Assembly (NCBI RefSeq): GCF_001547525.1
Contig: NZ_CM003768.1
Location: forward strand, 1,364,001 to 1,428,000
From: Burkholderia anthina
GTDB taxonomy: Bacteria > Pseudomonadota > Gammaproteobacteria > Burkholderiales > Burkholderiaceae
Length of the DNA: 64,000 nucleotides
Reading direction: 5' to 3'
Under the pieces are notes generated by a model that was not told where the DNA came from, ran no database searches, and saw only the letters and a program-made list of their open reading frames with translations. Position 1 is the stretch's first letter. The number at the start of each line of letters is the position of its first letter. The position numbers were made by a program, and so were the translations under genes. Below, one piece after another: positions 56,844 through 64,000 of the stretch.

Positions 56844-57898
56844 CGACCACACGCACCCAACCCGCCCCGGCCCTCGGCTGGACGACCTTCCTGCTGATCG
56901 CGGTCGCGGGACTGTTCTACGTAAAATGGTTTCCGTACTACAACAAGGCGTTCGTTGCCGCCGAGCACCATTCGATCGGCCAGTCGATCCTGATGGGCAC
57001 GTCGGCGGCCGCGCCCGAGCCGTCGCTGAAGGCGGCGCTCGACTACGCGTGGGCATACGGCAAGGCGATCTGGCAGGCGATGGTACTGGGCCTGCTGCTC
57101 GGCTCGGCCGTGCAGGCGCTGCTGCCCGCGCACTGGGTGGCGCGCGTGCTCGGTCGCACGGGTTTCGGCAGCGTCGCCGCGGGCGGGCTGTTGTCGCTGC
57201 CCGGGATGATGTGCACGTGCTGCGCGGCGCCGGTCGTCGCGGGCCTGCGTGCGCGTCATGCGTCGCCGGGCGGCGCGGTCGCGTTCTGGCTCGGCAACAC
57301 GGTGCTGAACCCGGCGGCGCTGGTGTTCATGGGCTTCGTGCTCGGCTGGCACTGGAGCGCGCTGCGCCTCGTGCTCGGCATCGCGATGGTGTTCGGGATC
57401 GGCTATCTGCTGAATCGCGTCGCACGTCCCGAAGACCGCAGCATCGACGATGCGCAGCTTGCCGCGCTGGCGGCCGAACAGGCCGCGGCCGGCAATCCGT
57501 TCGTCCGCTGGATGAAACTGCTCGCACGCATGGCCGTGCGGCTCGTGCCCGAATACATCGTGCTCGTGCTGCTGCTCGGCGCCGCGCGCGCCTGGCTGTT
57601 TCCGCATATCGGCCCGGACATCGGCAATCAGCTCGGCTGGATCGTCGCATTCGCGGTCGCGGGCATGTTGTTCGTGATTCCGACGGCCGGCGAGGTGCCG
57701 ATCATCCAGGCCATGCTGTCGCTTGGCATGGGCGTCGGTCCGGCCGCCGCGCTGTTGATGACGCTGCCGCCGATCAGCGTGCCGTCGCTCGCGATGCTCG
57801 CGCGTTCGTTCAAGCCGTACATGCTGGCGATCGTCGCGACGCTCGTCGTCGTATTCGGGATCGTGAGCGGCTTGCTCGCGATCGCGTTCGGGTTCTGA
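56840..57898 (+). CDS. permease of the ArsP_1/YraQ family, coupled to mnmH
   Basis: A 352-residue membrane protein with about 8-10 helices. The cysteine motif MMCTCCAAPVVAGL (about residue 128) and GNTVLNPAALVFMG with TAGEVPIIQAMLS are family features; in ArsP such cysteines handle trivalent organoarsenicals. It starts within the mnmH stop (ATGA), a strong sign of joint function. Transport of a selenium compound is possible but unproven. Confidence 0.82.
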   Translation: MTTTRTQPAPALGWTTFLLIAVAGLFYVKWFPYYNKAFVAAEHHSIGQSILMGTSAAAPEPSLKAALDYAWAYGKAIWQAMVLGLLLGSAVQALLPAHWVARVLGRTGFGSVAAGGLLSLPGMMCTCCAAPVVAGLRARHASPGGAVAFWLGNTVLNPAALVFMGFVLGWHWSALRLVLGIAMVFGIGYLLNRVARPEDRSIDDAQLAALAAEQAAAGNPFVRWMKLLARMAVRLVPEYIVLVLLLGAARAWLFPHIGPDIGNQLGWIVAFAVAGMLFVIPTAGEVPIIQAMLSLGMGVGPAAALLMTLPPISVPSLAMLARSFKPYMLAIVATLVVVFGIVSGLLAIAFGF

Positions 57899-57998
57899 CG
57901 CGCGCAACGGCGCGCCCGTCGCGCGCCATCGTCGTATTCACCCGGCGCCGCCGCTTCATGCGTGCGGCGTCCTTTACAAGAAGCAAACAGGAAAACGC

Positions 57999-58421
57999 AT
58001 GACCCAACCGAAGATTCATCCTCGACTCGAAAAGGCGCTGACGCGCGGCGATCTCGCGATTCGTCAGGCCAATTCCGCGCGGGCGACGGCCGTGCTGCAC
58101 GCACTCGGCACGATGATCATCGAGGCCTCCGCAACGATCGGTGTCGAGGCCAGCATCGACATTCCGCAGGGCGATCGCATTTACGATCCCGTCAACGGCC
58201 TGTGGCCGCAGAAGATGCTGGTGTCGTTCGACGGCCCGGTGGACGAAGCCGACAAGGAAGAGCTGCGCACGGTGTATCTGGTGGCCGACGATCCGGGCAC
58301 GCAGTTCCGCGTGGAATGGCATCGCGCGGACGGCAAGCTCGGCCGCCACGAAGGCGGCCCGCTCGCGACCGTCGCGTTCCTGACCGACGTCGAAATTCCG
58401 TGGAGCGACGACGACGAGTAA
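57999..58421 (+). CDS. 140-residue conserved hypothetical protein
   Basis: It starts MTQPKIHPRLEKALTRGDLA. It is mixed alpha/beta (AVLHALGTMIIEASATIGVE, GLWPQKMLVSFDGPVDEADK, GTQFRVEWHRADGK) with an acidic end. No family is known to me. A ribosome-binding site (ACAGGAAAAC) precedes it. Confidence 0.6.
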   Translation: MTQPKIHPRLEKALTRGDLAIRQANSARATAVLHALGTMIIEASATIGVEASIDIPQGDRIYDPVNGLWPQKMLVSFDGPVDEADKEELRTVYLVADDPGTQFRVEWHRADGKLGRHEGGPLATVAFLTDVEIPWSDDDE

Positions 58422-58472
58422 CGTCGTCGCATTTGGCCGGCGGCCGGTGCGTGGTGCCCGACGCGCCGGCCG

Positions 58473-59306
58473 TCAGCGCATCATCCGCCGCCGGAACAGC
58501 CACGCGGACAGCAGGAATCCGCCGACCGCGTAGCCGGCGAGCACCGCGACGTGCAGCGCGATGTCGGTCGCCGGCCGGCCGAGCATCGCAGGCCGGATCA
58601 GCTCGACCGCATTCGCAAGCGGCAGCGCCTGCGCCGCATGCCGCGCGATCGGCGGCAACTGCGTGATCGGGAAGAACACGCCCGACAGCAGCAGCATCGG
58701 CGTCAGCACGAGCGTCTGATAGAACATGAAGAAATCGTAGGATGGCGCGAGCGCCGTGACGATCATCGCGATGCTGGCGAACGCGAGGCCGGCCAGCGCG
58801 ATCACCGGCAGCACCGCGAGCATCGACGGAAAGCGTGCGTAGCCGAGCACGCCCGCGACGAGCATGATCGCGCCCCCCGACAGCATTGCCTTGCTGGCCG
58901 CCCACACGATTTCGCCGAGCACGATGTCGCCGAGCGCGAGCGGCGTATGCATGATCGCTTCCCACGTGCGCTGCACGTGCATCCGCGAGAAACCCGAATA
59001 CATCGACTCGAAGCTCGCGGACATCATCACGCTCGAGCCGACCGTGCCGGCCGCGAGGAATGCGATATACGACACGCCGTCGACATGGCCGAGCATCAGG
59101 CCGAGCCCGAAACCCAGCCCGAACAGATAGATCATCGGATCGGCAAGATTGCCGAACATCGACGCGAGCGCGAGCTTGCGCCACACGAGGTAGTTGCGTC
59201 GCCAGACGGCGACCCAGTTGCCTGCATTGGCCGGCATCGCGATCGCGAAGCGTGATTCGCGCGGCGGGGCCGACGGCGTGGTGGCGGAATAGTTGCGGAC
59301 GTCCAT
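58473..59306 (-). CDS. ABC-2 type exporter permease (NodJ-like)
   Basis: A 277-residue permease with six predicted membrane helices; [20 protein letters not shown] and [20 protein letters not shown] are the ABC-2 family hallmarks. It pairs with the ATPase gene 6 bp upstream. The NodIJ group exports lipo-oligosaccharides in rhizobia, but in Burkholderia without nod genes the substrate is unknown. Confidence 0.88.
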   Translation of the reverse strand: MDVRNYSATTPSAPPRESRFAIAMPANAGNWVAVWRRNYLVWRKLALASMFGNLADPMIYLFGLGFGLGLMLGHVDGVSYIAFLAAGTVGSSVMMSASFESMYSGFSRMHVQRTWEAIMHTPLALGDIVLGEIVWAASKAMLSGGAIMLVAGVLGYARFPSMLAVLPVIALAGLAFASIAMIVTALAPSYDFFMFYQTLVLTPMLLLSGVFFPITQLPPIARHAAQALPLANAVELIRPAMLGRPATDIALHVAVLAGYAVGGFLLSAWLFRRRMMR

Positions 59307-59312
59307 GGTCGT

Positions 59313-60227
59313 TCAGTCCTGCATCTCGCGGCCGGTGAGCCGCAGGAACACATCTTCCAGATTGGCCGGGCGATGCAGATAGCGCAACCCCGTGCGGCCC
59401 TTGAGGCGCGCGCTGAGCGGTTCGGGATCGGTCACATAGCAGAACAGCGTCTCGCCGCTGATCTCGGTGCGCTTCGCGAAGGCCGACAACTCGTCGCGCA
59501 GCGCGGCCGGATCGGGCCCGTAGATCTCGATCACGTCGCACCCGATCTCCGATTCGATCAGGGCATGCGGCGCGCCTTCGGCGATCTTGCGACCTTCCTC
59601 GATCACGCACAGCCGATCGCACAGACGCTCGGCTTCTTCCATGAAATGCGTGGTGATCAGGATCGTCTTGTCGCGCGCGAGCAGCGAACGCAGCCGCTCC
59701 CACATCAGATGCCGCGCCTGCGGATCGAGGCCCGTCGTCGGCTCGTCGAGTACAAGCACGTCGGGATCGTTGACGAGCGCGCGGGCGAGCGTGAGGCGAC
59801 GCTTCATGCCGCCCGACAACTCGCCCACCTTCGCATCGGCCTTGTTTTCGAGCTTCGCGAATTCGAGCAGCGGCGGCACGAGCGCGCGTGCCGCCTGCGC
59901 CGACATCCCGAAATAGCGGCTGAACACGAGCAGGTTTTCCCGGACCGTGAAGTCCGGATCGAGATTGTCGAACTGCGGGACGACGCCGACGCGCTGGCGT
60001 GCATGTCGGGCACGCGATGGAACCGGTTCGCCGCACAGCGAAATGGTGCCGGCATCGGGATGCGCGAGGCCGAGCAGCATCTTCAGCGTCGTGGTCTTGC
60101 CGGCGCCGTTCGGGCCGAGCAGGCCATAGCATTCGCCGGCCTTCACGTGGAAGGACAGACCGTTGACGACGAGCTTGTCGCCATAGCGTTTTTCGACGTT
60201 GCGGAAATCGATCGGTGCGACGGACAT
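59313..60227 (-). CDS. ABC transporter ATP-binding protein (NodI-like)
   Basis: A 304-residue ATPase. Walker A is GPNGAGKTT (about 38-46), the signature is [10 protein letters not shown], and Walker B is [14 protein letters not shown]. The C-terminal region matches NodI-type drug/lipo-oligosaccharide exporters. It energises the permease encoded directly downstream. Confidence 0.92.
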   Translation of the reverse strand: MSVAPIDFRNVEKRYGDKLVVNGLSFHVKAGECYGLLGPNGAGKTTTLKMLLGLAHPDAGTISLCGEPVPSRARHARQRVGVVPQFDNLDPDFTVRENLLVFSRYFGMSAQAARALVPPLLEFAKLENKADAKVGELSGGMKRRLTLARALVNDPDVLVLDEPTTGLDPQARHLMWERLRSLLARDKTILITTHFMEEAERLCDRLCVIEEGRKIAEGAPHALIESEIGCDVIEIYGPDPAALRDELSAFAKRTEISGETLFCYVTDPEPLSARLKGRTGLRYLHRPANLEDVFLRLTGREMQD

Positions 60228-60557
60228 GGGCGCTTGTCGTTGTAAGCGGGCGTGTGCTGCTGCCTGGTGCGTGGCTGGTTTCCGAACGGATCGCGCGAAT
60301 CCGTGTCACACGGGCGTGACCGAAGCGCACGATGCCGGCGCGACGCGGCTCGCTGGTGTACGAATGGGCCATTCTAGTGCATCGGCTGCGTCGCTTCAGG
60401 GCACGCCCGCCCGGTGCGACGCATGTGCGCACCGATCATGCACCGCATCATCGCGCACGCGCCACGCGGGGCGAATCAGCGTTTTCCATCTCTTGCGTCC
60501 TGGATTGCGGCGCACCATGATGAATGCGTCGGCTCGTTGTCGCGATAGGGAGGCTTC
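60228..60557. other. 330-bp divergent intergenic region
   Basis: It lies between the leftward exporter operon and the rightward stress protein gene and must hold both promoters. Open frames here look spurious. I see no clear operator. Confidence 0.3.
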
Positions 60558-61055
60558 ATGGCTAGCTACAACAAGATTTTGCTGTGTTACGACGGCACGC
60601 TCGAAGGGCGCAAGGCACTACGCTGCGGAGCCAATCTCGCAATGGACCTGAAGGCGGAAACGCATTTGCTGTCGGTCGTCGACATGCGTTCGAGCATTGC
60701 GCAAAGCGCCGGCTTGCTGACCGATGTCGCATGCGGCCGCTTCGAGGAAACCGCGCGCGAAATCCTGCAGGAAGGCGTGAACTGGCTGCGCGAGCGCGGT
60801 GTGCAAGCCGAGGGCCATTTCGCCTTCGGTTATCCGATCGACGAAATCGCGAATCTCGCGTCGGAGCTGAAGGTCGACCTCGTCGTTGTCGGCCATCGGT
60901 GCCGCAGCGGATTGTCGAGATGGTGGATGGGCTCGGGCAATACGCAACTGCTCGATCGCGTGAACTGCAGCATTCTGGTGGCGTGTTCGTCGGCGGAAGA
61001 GCAGAAGGCCGAAATCGCGCGCGAGCGCGAGGCGGCCATGGCGAGCGGCCAATGA
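60558..61055 (+). CDS. universal stress protein (UspA family)
   Basis: A 165-residue UspA-type protein. KILLCYDGTLEGRKALRCGA is the N-terminal strand-helix. The ATP-binding motif G-x2-G-x9-G-(S/T) is only partly matched by GHRCRSGLSRWWMGSGNTQL, followed by the usual NCSILVACSS strand. It is probably a stress-response protein with unknown ligand. TAGGGAGG before ATG 60558 is the ribosome-binding site. Confidence 0.88.
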   Translation: MASYNKILLCYDGTLEGRKALRCGANLAMDLKAETHLLSVVDMRSSIAQSAGLLTDVACGRFEETAREILQEGVNWLRERGVQAEGHFAFGYPIDEIANLASELKVDLVVVGHRCRSGLSRWWMGSGNTQLLDRVNCSILVACSSAEEQKAEIAREREAAMASGQ

Positions 61056-61142
61056 TCTAAAGACTGGATGGCGACCTGACCGGCGATGGAGGCCGGTCAG
61101 GCATCGCGCTGGATCGGCGGAGCGGGCGTCCAGCGCGACCTG

Positions 61143-61850
61143 CTATGCATGCAGGTCGATCCCGGACAATTTCCACGAGAACAGCCCGAAGCGGTGAAAG
61201 ATCGCCGCATAGCGCGTGCCGTCGGTGCCGCGCTGATACGTGACGACGAATTCATCGATATTTCGGTAGCCCGCGCTGGTTTGTTGCTGGCGCGGCGCTT
61301 GCGGTGCCTCGCTGGGGCTGGCCGGTGCGGCGGGCGCGGGGGCCGGCGACGATGCCGCGGAAGCGGCCGCGTTGCCACCCGGTACGCCGGCACTTGCCGG
61401 CGCCGGATGGGCGGGTGGCGCGGCAGGCGCATTGCCCGCCGGTGGCTGATTCGACCAGTCAGGCGGCCGCTCCCCCGGATTGCCGCGCGGCGGCAATCCG
61501 CTCATCAGCGCGGCGACGCCTTCCGGGGTCGCGTACGCATCGACGAGCGGGCCGATCAGCGCGGACCCGATCAGCGCACCGATCACCGCGAACGGATTGT
61601 CCTTCTTTACGGCGTCGACGCGGCGCATCAATTCTTCCGTGACCTGCTGCTTCAGGCTGATGCGCAGCGACGGAAAGTCCACATATTCGCTGATCGCCTG
61701 CGCGTCGCGCGCATCGATCGCCGATTTCAGGCGGCCGAGCGCGAGATACGGCGACGCGTACCCATAGCCGAGCGCCGCAATGACGGCCACGACGACCGCG
61801 ACGATCAACAGGGGCTTGAGTCGCCATGCACGGCGCGACGAACCAGTCAC
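61143..61850 (-). CDS. DUF2939 membrane-anchored protein
   Basis: A 235-residue protein with an N-terminal anchor (LLIVAVVVAVIAALGYGY), then a DUF2939 domain (SPYLALGRLKSAIDARDAQA, SEYVDFPSLRISLKQQVTEE). A long Pro/Ala-rich linker (about residues 125-185) separates this from a C-terminal part (DEFVVTYQRGTDGTRYAAIF). It is probably periplasmic; the function is unknown. Confidence 0.8.
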   Translation of the reverse strand: MTGSSRRAWRLKPLLIVAVVVAVIAALGYGYASPYLALGRLKSAIDARDAQAISEYVDFPSLRISLKQQVTEELMRRVDAVKKDNPFAVIGALIGSALIGPLVDAYATPEGVAALMSGLPPRGNPGERPPDWSNQPPAGNAPAAPPAHPAPASAGVPGGNAAASAASSPAPAPAAPASPSEAPQAPRQQQTSAGYRNIDEFVVTYQRGTDGTRYAAIFHRFGLFSWKLSGIDLHA

Positions 61851-61879
61851 GTTGCCTCCAGTGCCGGAAGGTTCCGCAA

Positions 61880-62215
61880 TCAGAGACCGCCCGGCGTGGC
61901 CGATCGTTCCTCCGCGATGCAGCGATCGATCATCCGGCAGACGGCGTCGATCGTGCCCACCATGATCAGGCGCGAACGACCGTGATAGACGCGCACGGGC
62001 GCGCGACGCGCGGGTTCCGCGTGATTCAGGCCAGCGTTCAGCGATACGCGCGCGAACGCGGGGAGCGCTGACGGCAGCAGGGACGCCTGCCGTTCGACTG
62101 CGACTTCTTCTTGCACGGGCGCCGCCGCGGACAGCGGAGCGCAGGGCGTGCGGCCGCGCAGATGACGCAGGCGACCGAATTGACGGAAAGGCAGCAGGCG
62201 GGCAAGGCGTTCCAT
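61880..62215 (-). CDS. hypothetical protein downstream of lexA
   Basis: A 111-residue protein starting MERLARLLPFRQFGRLRHLR, 25 bp after lexA on the same strand, so likely co-transcribed and SOS-regulated. The body is Ala/Pro-rich with a C-terminal RLIMVGTIDAVCRMIDRCIA. It does not resemble SulA clearly, although SulA-like cell division inhibitors often follow lexA in proteobacteria. Confidence 0.55.
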   Translation of the reverse strand: MERLARLLPFRQFGRLRHLRGRTPCAPLSAAAPVQEEVAVERQASLLPSALPAFARVSLNAGLNHAEPARRAPVRVYHGRSRLIMVGTIDAVCRMIDRCIAEERSATPGGL

Positions 62216-62240
62216 GATGTTCTCCTAGCGAGACGGAATG

Positions 62241-62888
62241 TCAGAGTTCGCCCGAGCGGATCAGCCCGACGGCGATGCCTTCCAGCGCGAAATCCGCGCT
62301 GCCGGCCTTGACGAAGATGTTTTCGTAATCCGGGTTCTCCGCGATCAGCTCGAGGCCGCCGGGCCGGCGCATCAGGCGCTTGACCGTGACGTCGTCGCCC
62401 AGGCGCGCGACGATGATCTGGCCGTCCTTCGCTTCCGTGCGCTTCTGCACGGCGAGGAGGTCGCCGTCGAGAATGCCGGCGTCGCGCATAGACAGCCCGC
62501 GCACCTTCAGCAGGTAGTCGGGCTTGCTGGTGAACAGCGCGGGATCGCACGCGTAGTGCTGCGAGATGTGCTCCTGCGCAAGGATCGGGCTACCGGCCGC
62601 GACGCGGCCGACGAGCGGCAGCGACAGTTGCATCAGGCCGGCGTGCGGCAGCGTGAACTGATGCGGGGCGTCGTCGATGCCGAGCAGCCGGATGCCGCGC
62701 GATGCGCCCGCGGCCAGCTCGATCACGCCCTTGCGCGCCAGCGCACGCAGGTGCTCCTCGGCCGCATTCGGCGAGCTGAAGCCCAGTTCGGCCGCGATCT
62801 CGGCACGGGTGGGCGGGAATCCGGAGCGCTCGATCGCGCGACGGATCAAGTCGAACACTTGCTGCTGACGGGCGGTGAGTTTGGTCAT
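62241..62888 (-). CDS. lexA: LexA, repressor of the SOS regulon
   Basis: A 215-residue LexA. The winged helix ([40 protein letters not shown]) binds SOS boxes. The self-cleavage site is the Ala98-Gly99 bond in VAAGSP, with Ser133 (GLSMRDAG) and Lys170 (DVTVKRL) as catalytic residues. Two SOS boxes stand immediately upstream (62896-62931), so it is autoregulated. It is expected also to control the prophage boxes at 3165 and 39322. Confidence 0.96.
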   Translation of the reverse strand: MTKLTARQQQVFDLIRRAIERSGFPPTRAEIAAELGFSSPNAAEEHLRALARKGVIELAAGASRGIRLLGIDDAPHQFTLPHAGLMQLSLPLVGRVAAGSPILAQEHISQHYACDPALFTSKPDYLLKVRGLSMRDAGILDGDLLAVQKRTEAKDGQIIVARLGDDVTVKRLMRRPGGLELIAENPDYENIFVKAGSADFALEGIAVGLIRSGEL

Positions 62889-62895
62889 GGCTCAA

Positions 62896-62931
62896 CTGTA
62901 TGGATAGACAGTGAGCTGTATTTTTATACAG
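62896..62931 (-). promoter_or_regulatory. two LexA boxes of the lexA promoter
   Basis: CTGTATGGATAGACAG (62896-62911) and CTGTATTTTTATACAG (62916-62931), 20 bp apart, overlap the lexA promoter. They provide the local consensus by which the two prophage boxes can be judged. Confidence 0.9.
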
Positions 62932-63152
62932 TACTTCGTGAATTTCAAGTGTTACTTGAGGTTCGACGCGATTGCGTCGATTCCGGCGCGATTTCGCGAC
63001 GCCCGGACGCCGGTTTGTCCGCCGCAACCGTCCGTCCCGTATGCGTTAGCACTTTTGAGTATTAAAAAATGAGGAAGGATTATTTTTAATCATGTAACCC
63101 GTTCGATAGACTGGCCCGACATCGCAATACCGACAACACTGGAGAACCAAGG

Positions 63153-64000
63153 ATGGGCAAGCGCAACACGGGGCTGGTGGGCGGAGTGGGCCGCCTGATC
63201 GCAACATTCGCGCTGGGCGCGGCGGCGGCGCTGGGCGTCGCGACGCATGCGCAGGCCGATACGACTTTCCTGAACGTGTCGTACGACCCGACGCGCGAGC
63301 TGTATCAGGATTTCAACCAGGCGTTCGGCAAGGAGTGGAAGGCGAAGACGGGCGAAACCGTCAACTTCAAGCAGTCGCACGGCGGTTCGGGCGCGCAGGC
63401 GCGCTCGGTGCTCGACGGCCTGCAGGCCGACGTCGTCACGCTGGCGCTGGCGTACGACATCGACGCGCTCGCGAACAAGGGGCTCGTGAACAAGGATTGG
63501 CAGAAGCGCCTGCCCGACAACGCGTCGCCGTACACGTCGACGATCGTGTTCCTCGTGCGCAAGGGCAATCCGAAGGGGATCAAGGACTGGGACGACCTGA
63601 CCAAGCCGGGCATCTCGATCGTCACGCCGAACCCGAAGACGTCCGGCGGCGCGCGCTGGAACTACCTGGCCGCATGGGCGTACGCGCTGCACAAGCCGGG
63701 CGGCAACGAGCAGACGGCGAAGGACTTCGTCACGAAGCTCTACAAGAACGCGGGCGTGCTCGATTCCGGCGCGCGGGGCGCGACGACGAGCTTCGTGCAG
63801 CGCGGGATCGGCGACGTGCTGATCGCATGGGAGAACGAGGCGTTCCTGTCGGTCAAGGAATTCGGCACCGACAAGTTCGAGATCGTCGTGCCGTCGGTGA
63901 GCATCCTGGCCGAGCCGCCTGTCGCGGTGGTCGACAAGGTGGTCGACAAGAAGGGCACGCGCAAGCTGGCGGAGGCGTACCTGAATTACCTGTACAGCCC
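63153..64000 (+). CDS. sbp: sulfate ABC transporter substrate-binding protein (cut by window edge)
   Basis: The first 282 codons of a periplasmic sulfate-binding protein. The signal peptide ([20 protein letters not shown], cleavage near AQA) is followed by [40 protein letters not shown] and [20 protein letters not shown], all conserved in Sbp/CysP. It delivers sulfate to the CysTWA permease, whose genes should follow outside the window. A good ribosome-binding site (GGAGAACCAAGG) precedes ATG 63153. Confidence 0.95.
   Translation, partial: MGKRNTGLVGGVGRLIATFALGAAAALGVATHAQADTTFLNVSYDPTRELYQDFNQAFGKEWKAKTGETVNFKQSHGGSGAQARSVLDGLQADVVTLALAYDIDALANKGLVNKDWQKRLPDNASPYTSTIVFLVRKGNPKGIKDWDDLTKPGISIVTPNPKTSGGARWNYLAAWAYALHKPGGNEQTAKDFVTKLYKNAGVLDSGARGATTSFVQRGIGDVLIAWENEAFLSVKEFGTDKFEIVVPSVSILAEPPVAVVDKVVDKKGTRKLAEAYLNYLYS

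Noticed and set aside
1..64000. CRISPR arrays or insertion sequences
   Set aside because: No regularly spaced identical repeats of 25-40 bp and no transposase motifs or terminal inverted repeats were seen in the window.

Overview
The window is high-GC Burkholderia DNA, most likely Burkholderia cepacia complex (inference from codon use, gene content and the CTGT-N8-ACAG LexA boxes). About two thirds of it (position 1 to about 40,662) is the right part of a large prophage. The left end of the prophage lies outside the window. The remainder (about 40,663-64,000) is bacterial chromosome.

Prophage, left to right. A leftward early operon of small genes (1-2584) is followed by a lambda-like immunity region (about 3020-4115). 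That region has OL sites, a short XRE repressor, three evenly spaced OR sites and a cro-like gene, plus a rightward gene behind a consensus LexA box. A rightward early operon (4153-11716) encodes small proteins, a PD-(D/E)XK-like protein, a DNA methyltransferase next to a PAPS-reductase-like enzyme, a DUF1376 replication protein carrying evenly spaced DNA repeats (candidate origin), a RusA resolvase and a late regulator. A late promoter with duplicated terminators (11738-11990) precedes the late operon. The late genes cover packaging (metallopeptidase, DUF2280 small and large terminase), head (portal, Mu F-like protein, DUF2213 protease with an internal scaffold start, cement and capsid), neck, and a contractile tail: DUF3383 sheath, DUF3277 tube, chaperone with a canonical -1 frameshift site, tape measure, and baseplate with spike, gp25, J and DUF2612. 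Then come a glycine-rich tail fibre, a SAM methyltransferase cargo gene and a lysis cassette (holin, SAR-type lysozyme, HNH-like protein, nested Rz/Rz1). The right end carries accessory genes: two leftward unknown genes, one directly behind a second LexA box, an RraB-like RNase E inhibitor and an SRAP protein. The prophage ends in a 3' fragment of tRNA-His(GTG), which I read as the right attachment site.

Host part. After the tRNA-His terminator there is a gene-poor stretch. It is followed by a GNAT acetyltransferase, a possible fertility-inhibition-type protein, a DUF695-RraB fusion, a VOC protein, a GAF-GGDEF diguanylate cyclase, a secreted phospholipase-D-like protein, a divergent HxlR/thioesterase pair with two matching operators, an aldo-keto reductase, an MFS/M20 peptidase pair with a divergent LysR, mnmH with an overlapping permease, a NodI/NodJ-type ABC exporter, a universal stress protein, a DUF2939 protein, lexA with two SOS boxes, and the start of a sulfate-binding protein gene cut by the window edge.

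The least conventional observations are: the immunity region joined to SOS boxes at both prophage ends; the 23-bp-spaced palindromes inside the DUF1376 gene; the frameshift site with a 9-bp hairpin; a cargo methyltransferase whose C-terminal domain resembles that of glycan-modifying enzymes; and two separate RraB-type RNase E regulators, one phage and one host, within 5 kb. All family names come from reading translated sequence; no database search was run.
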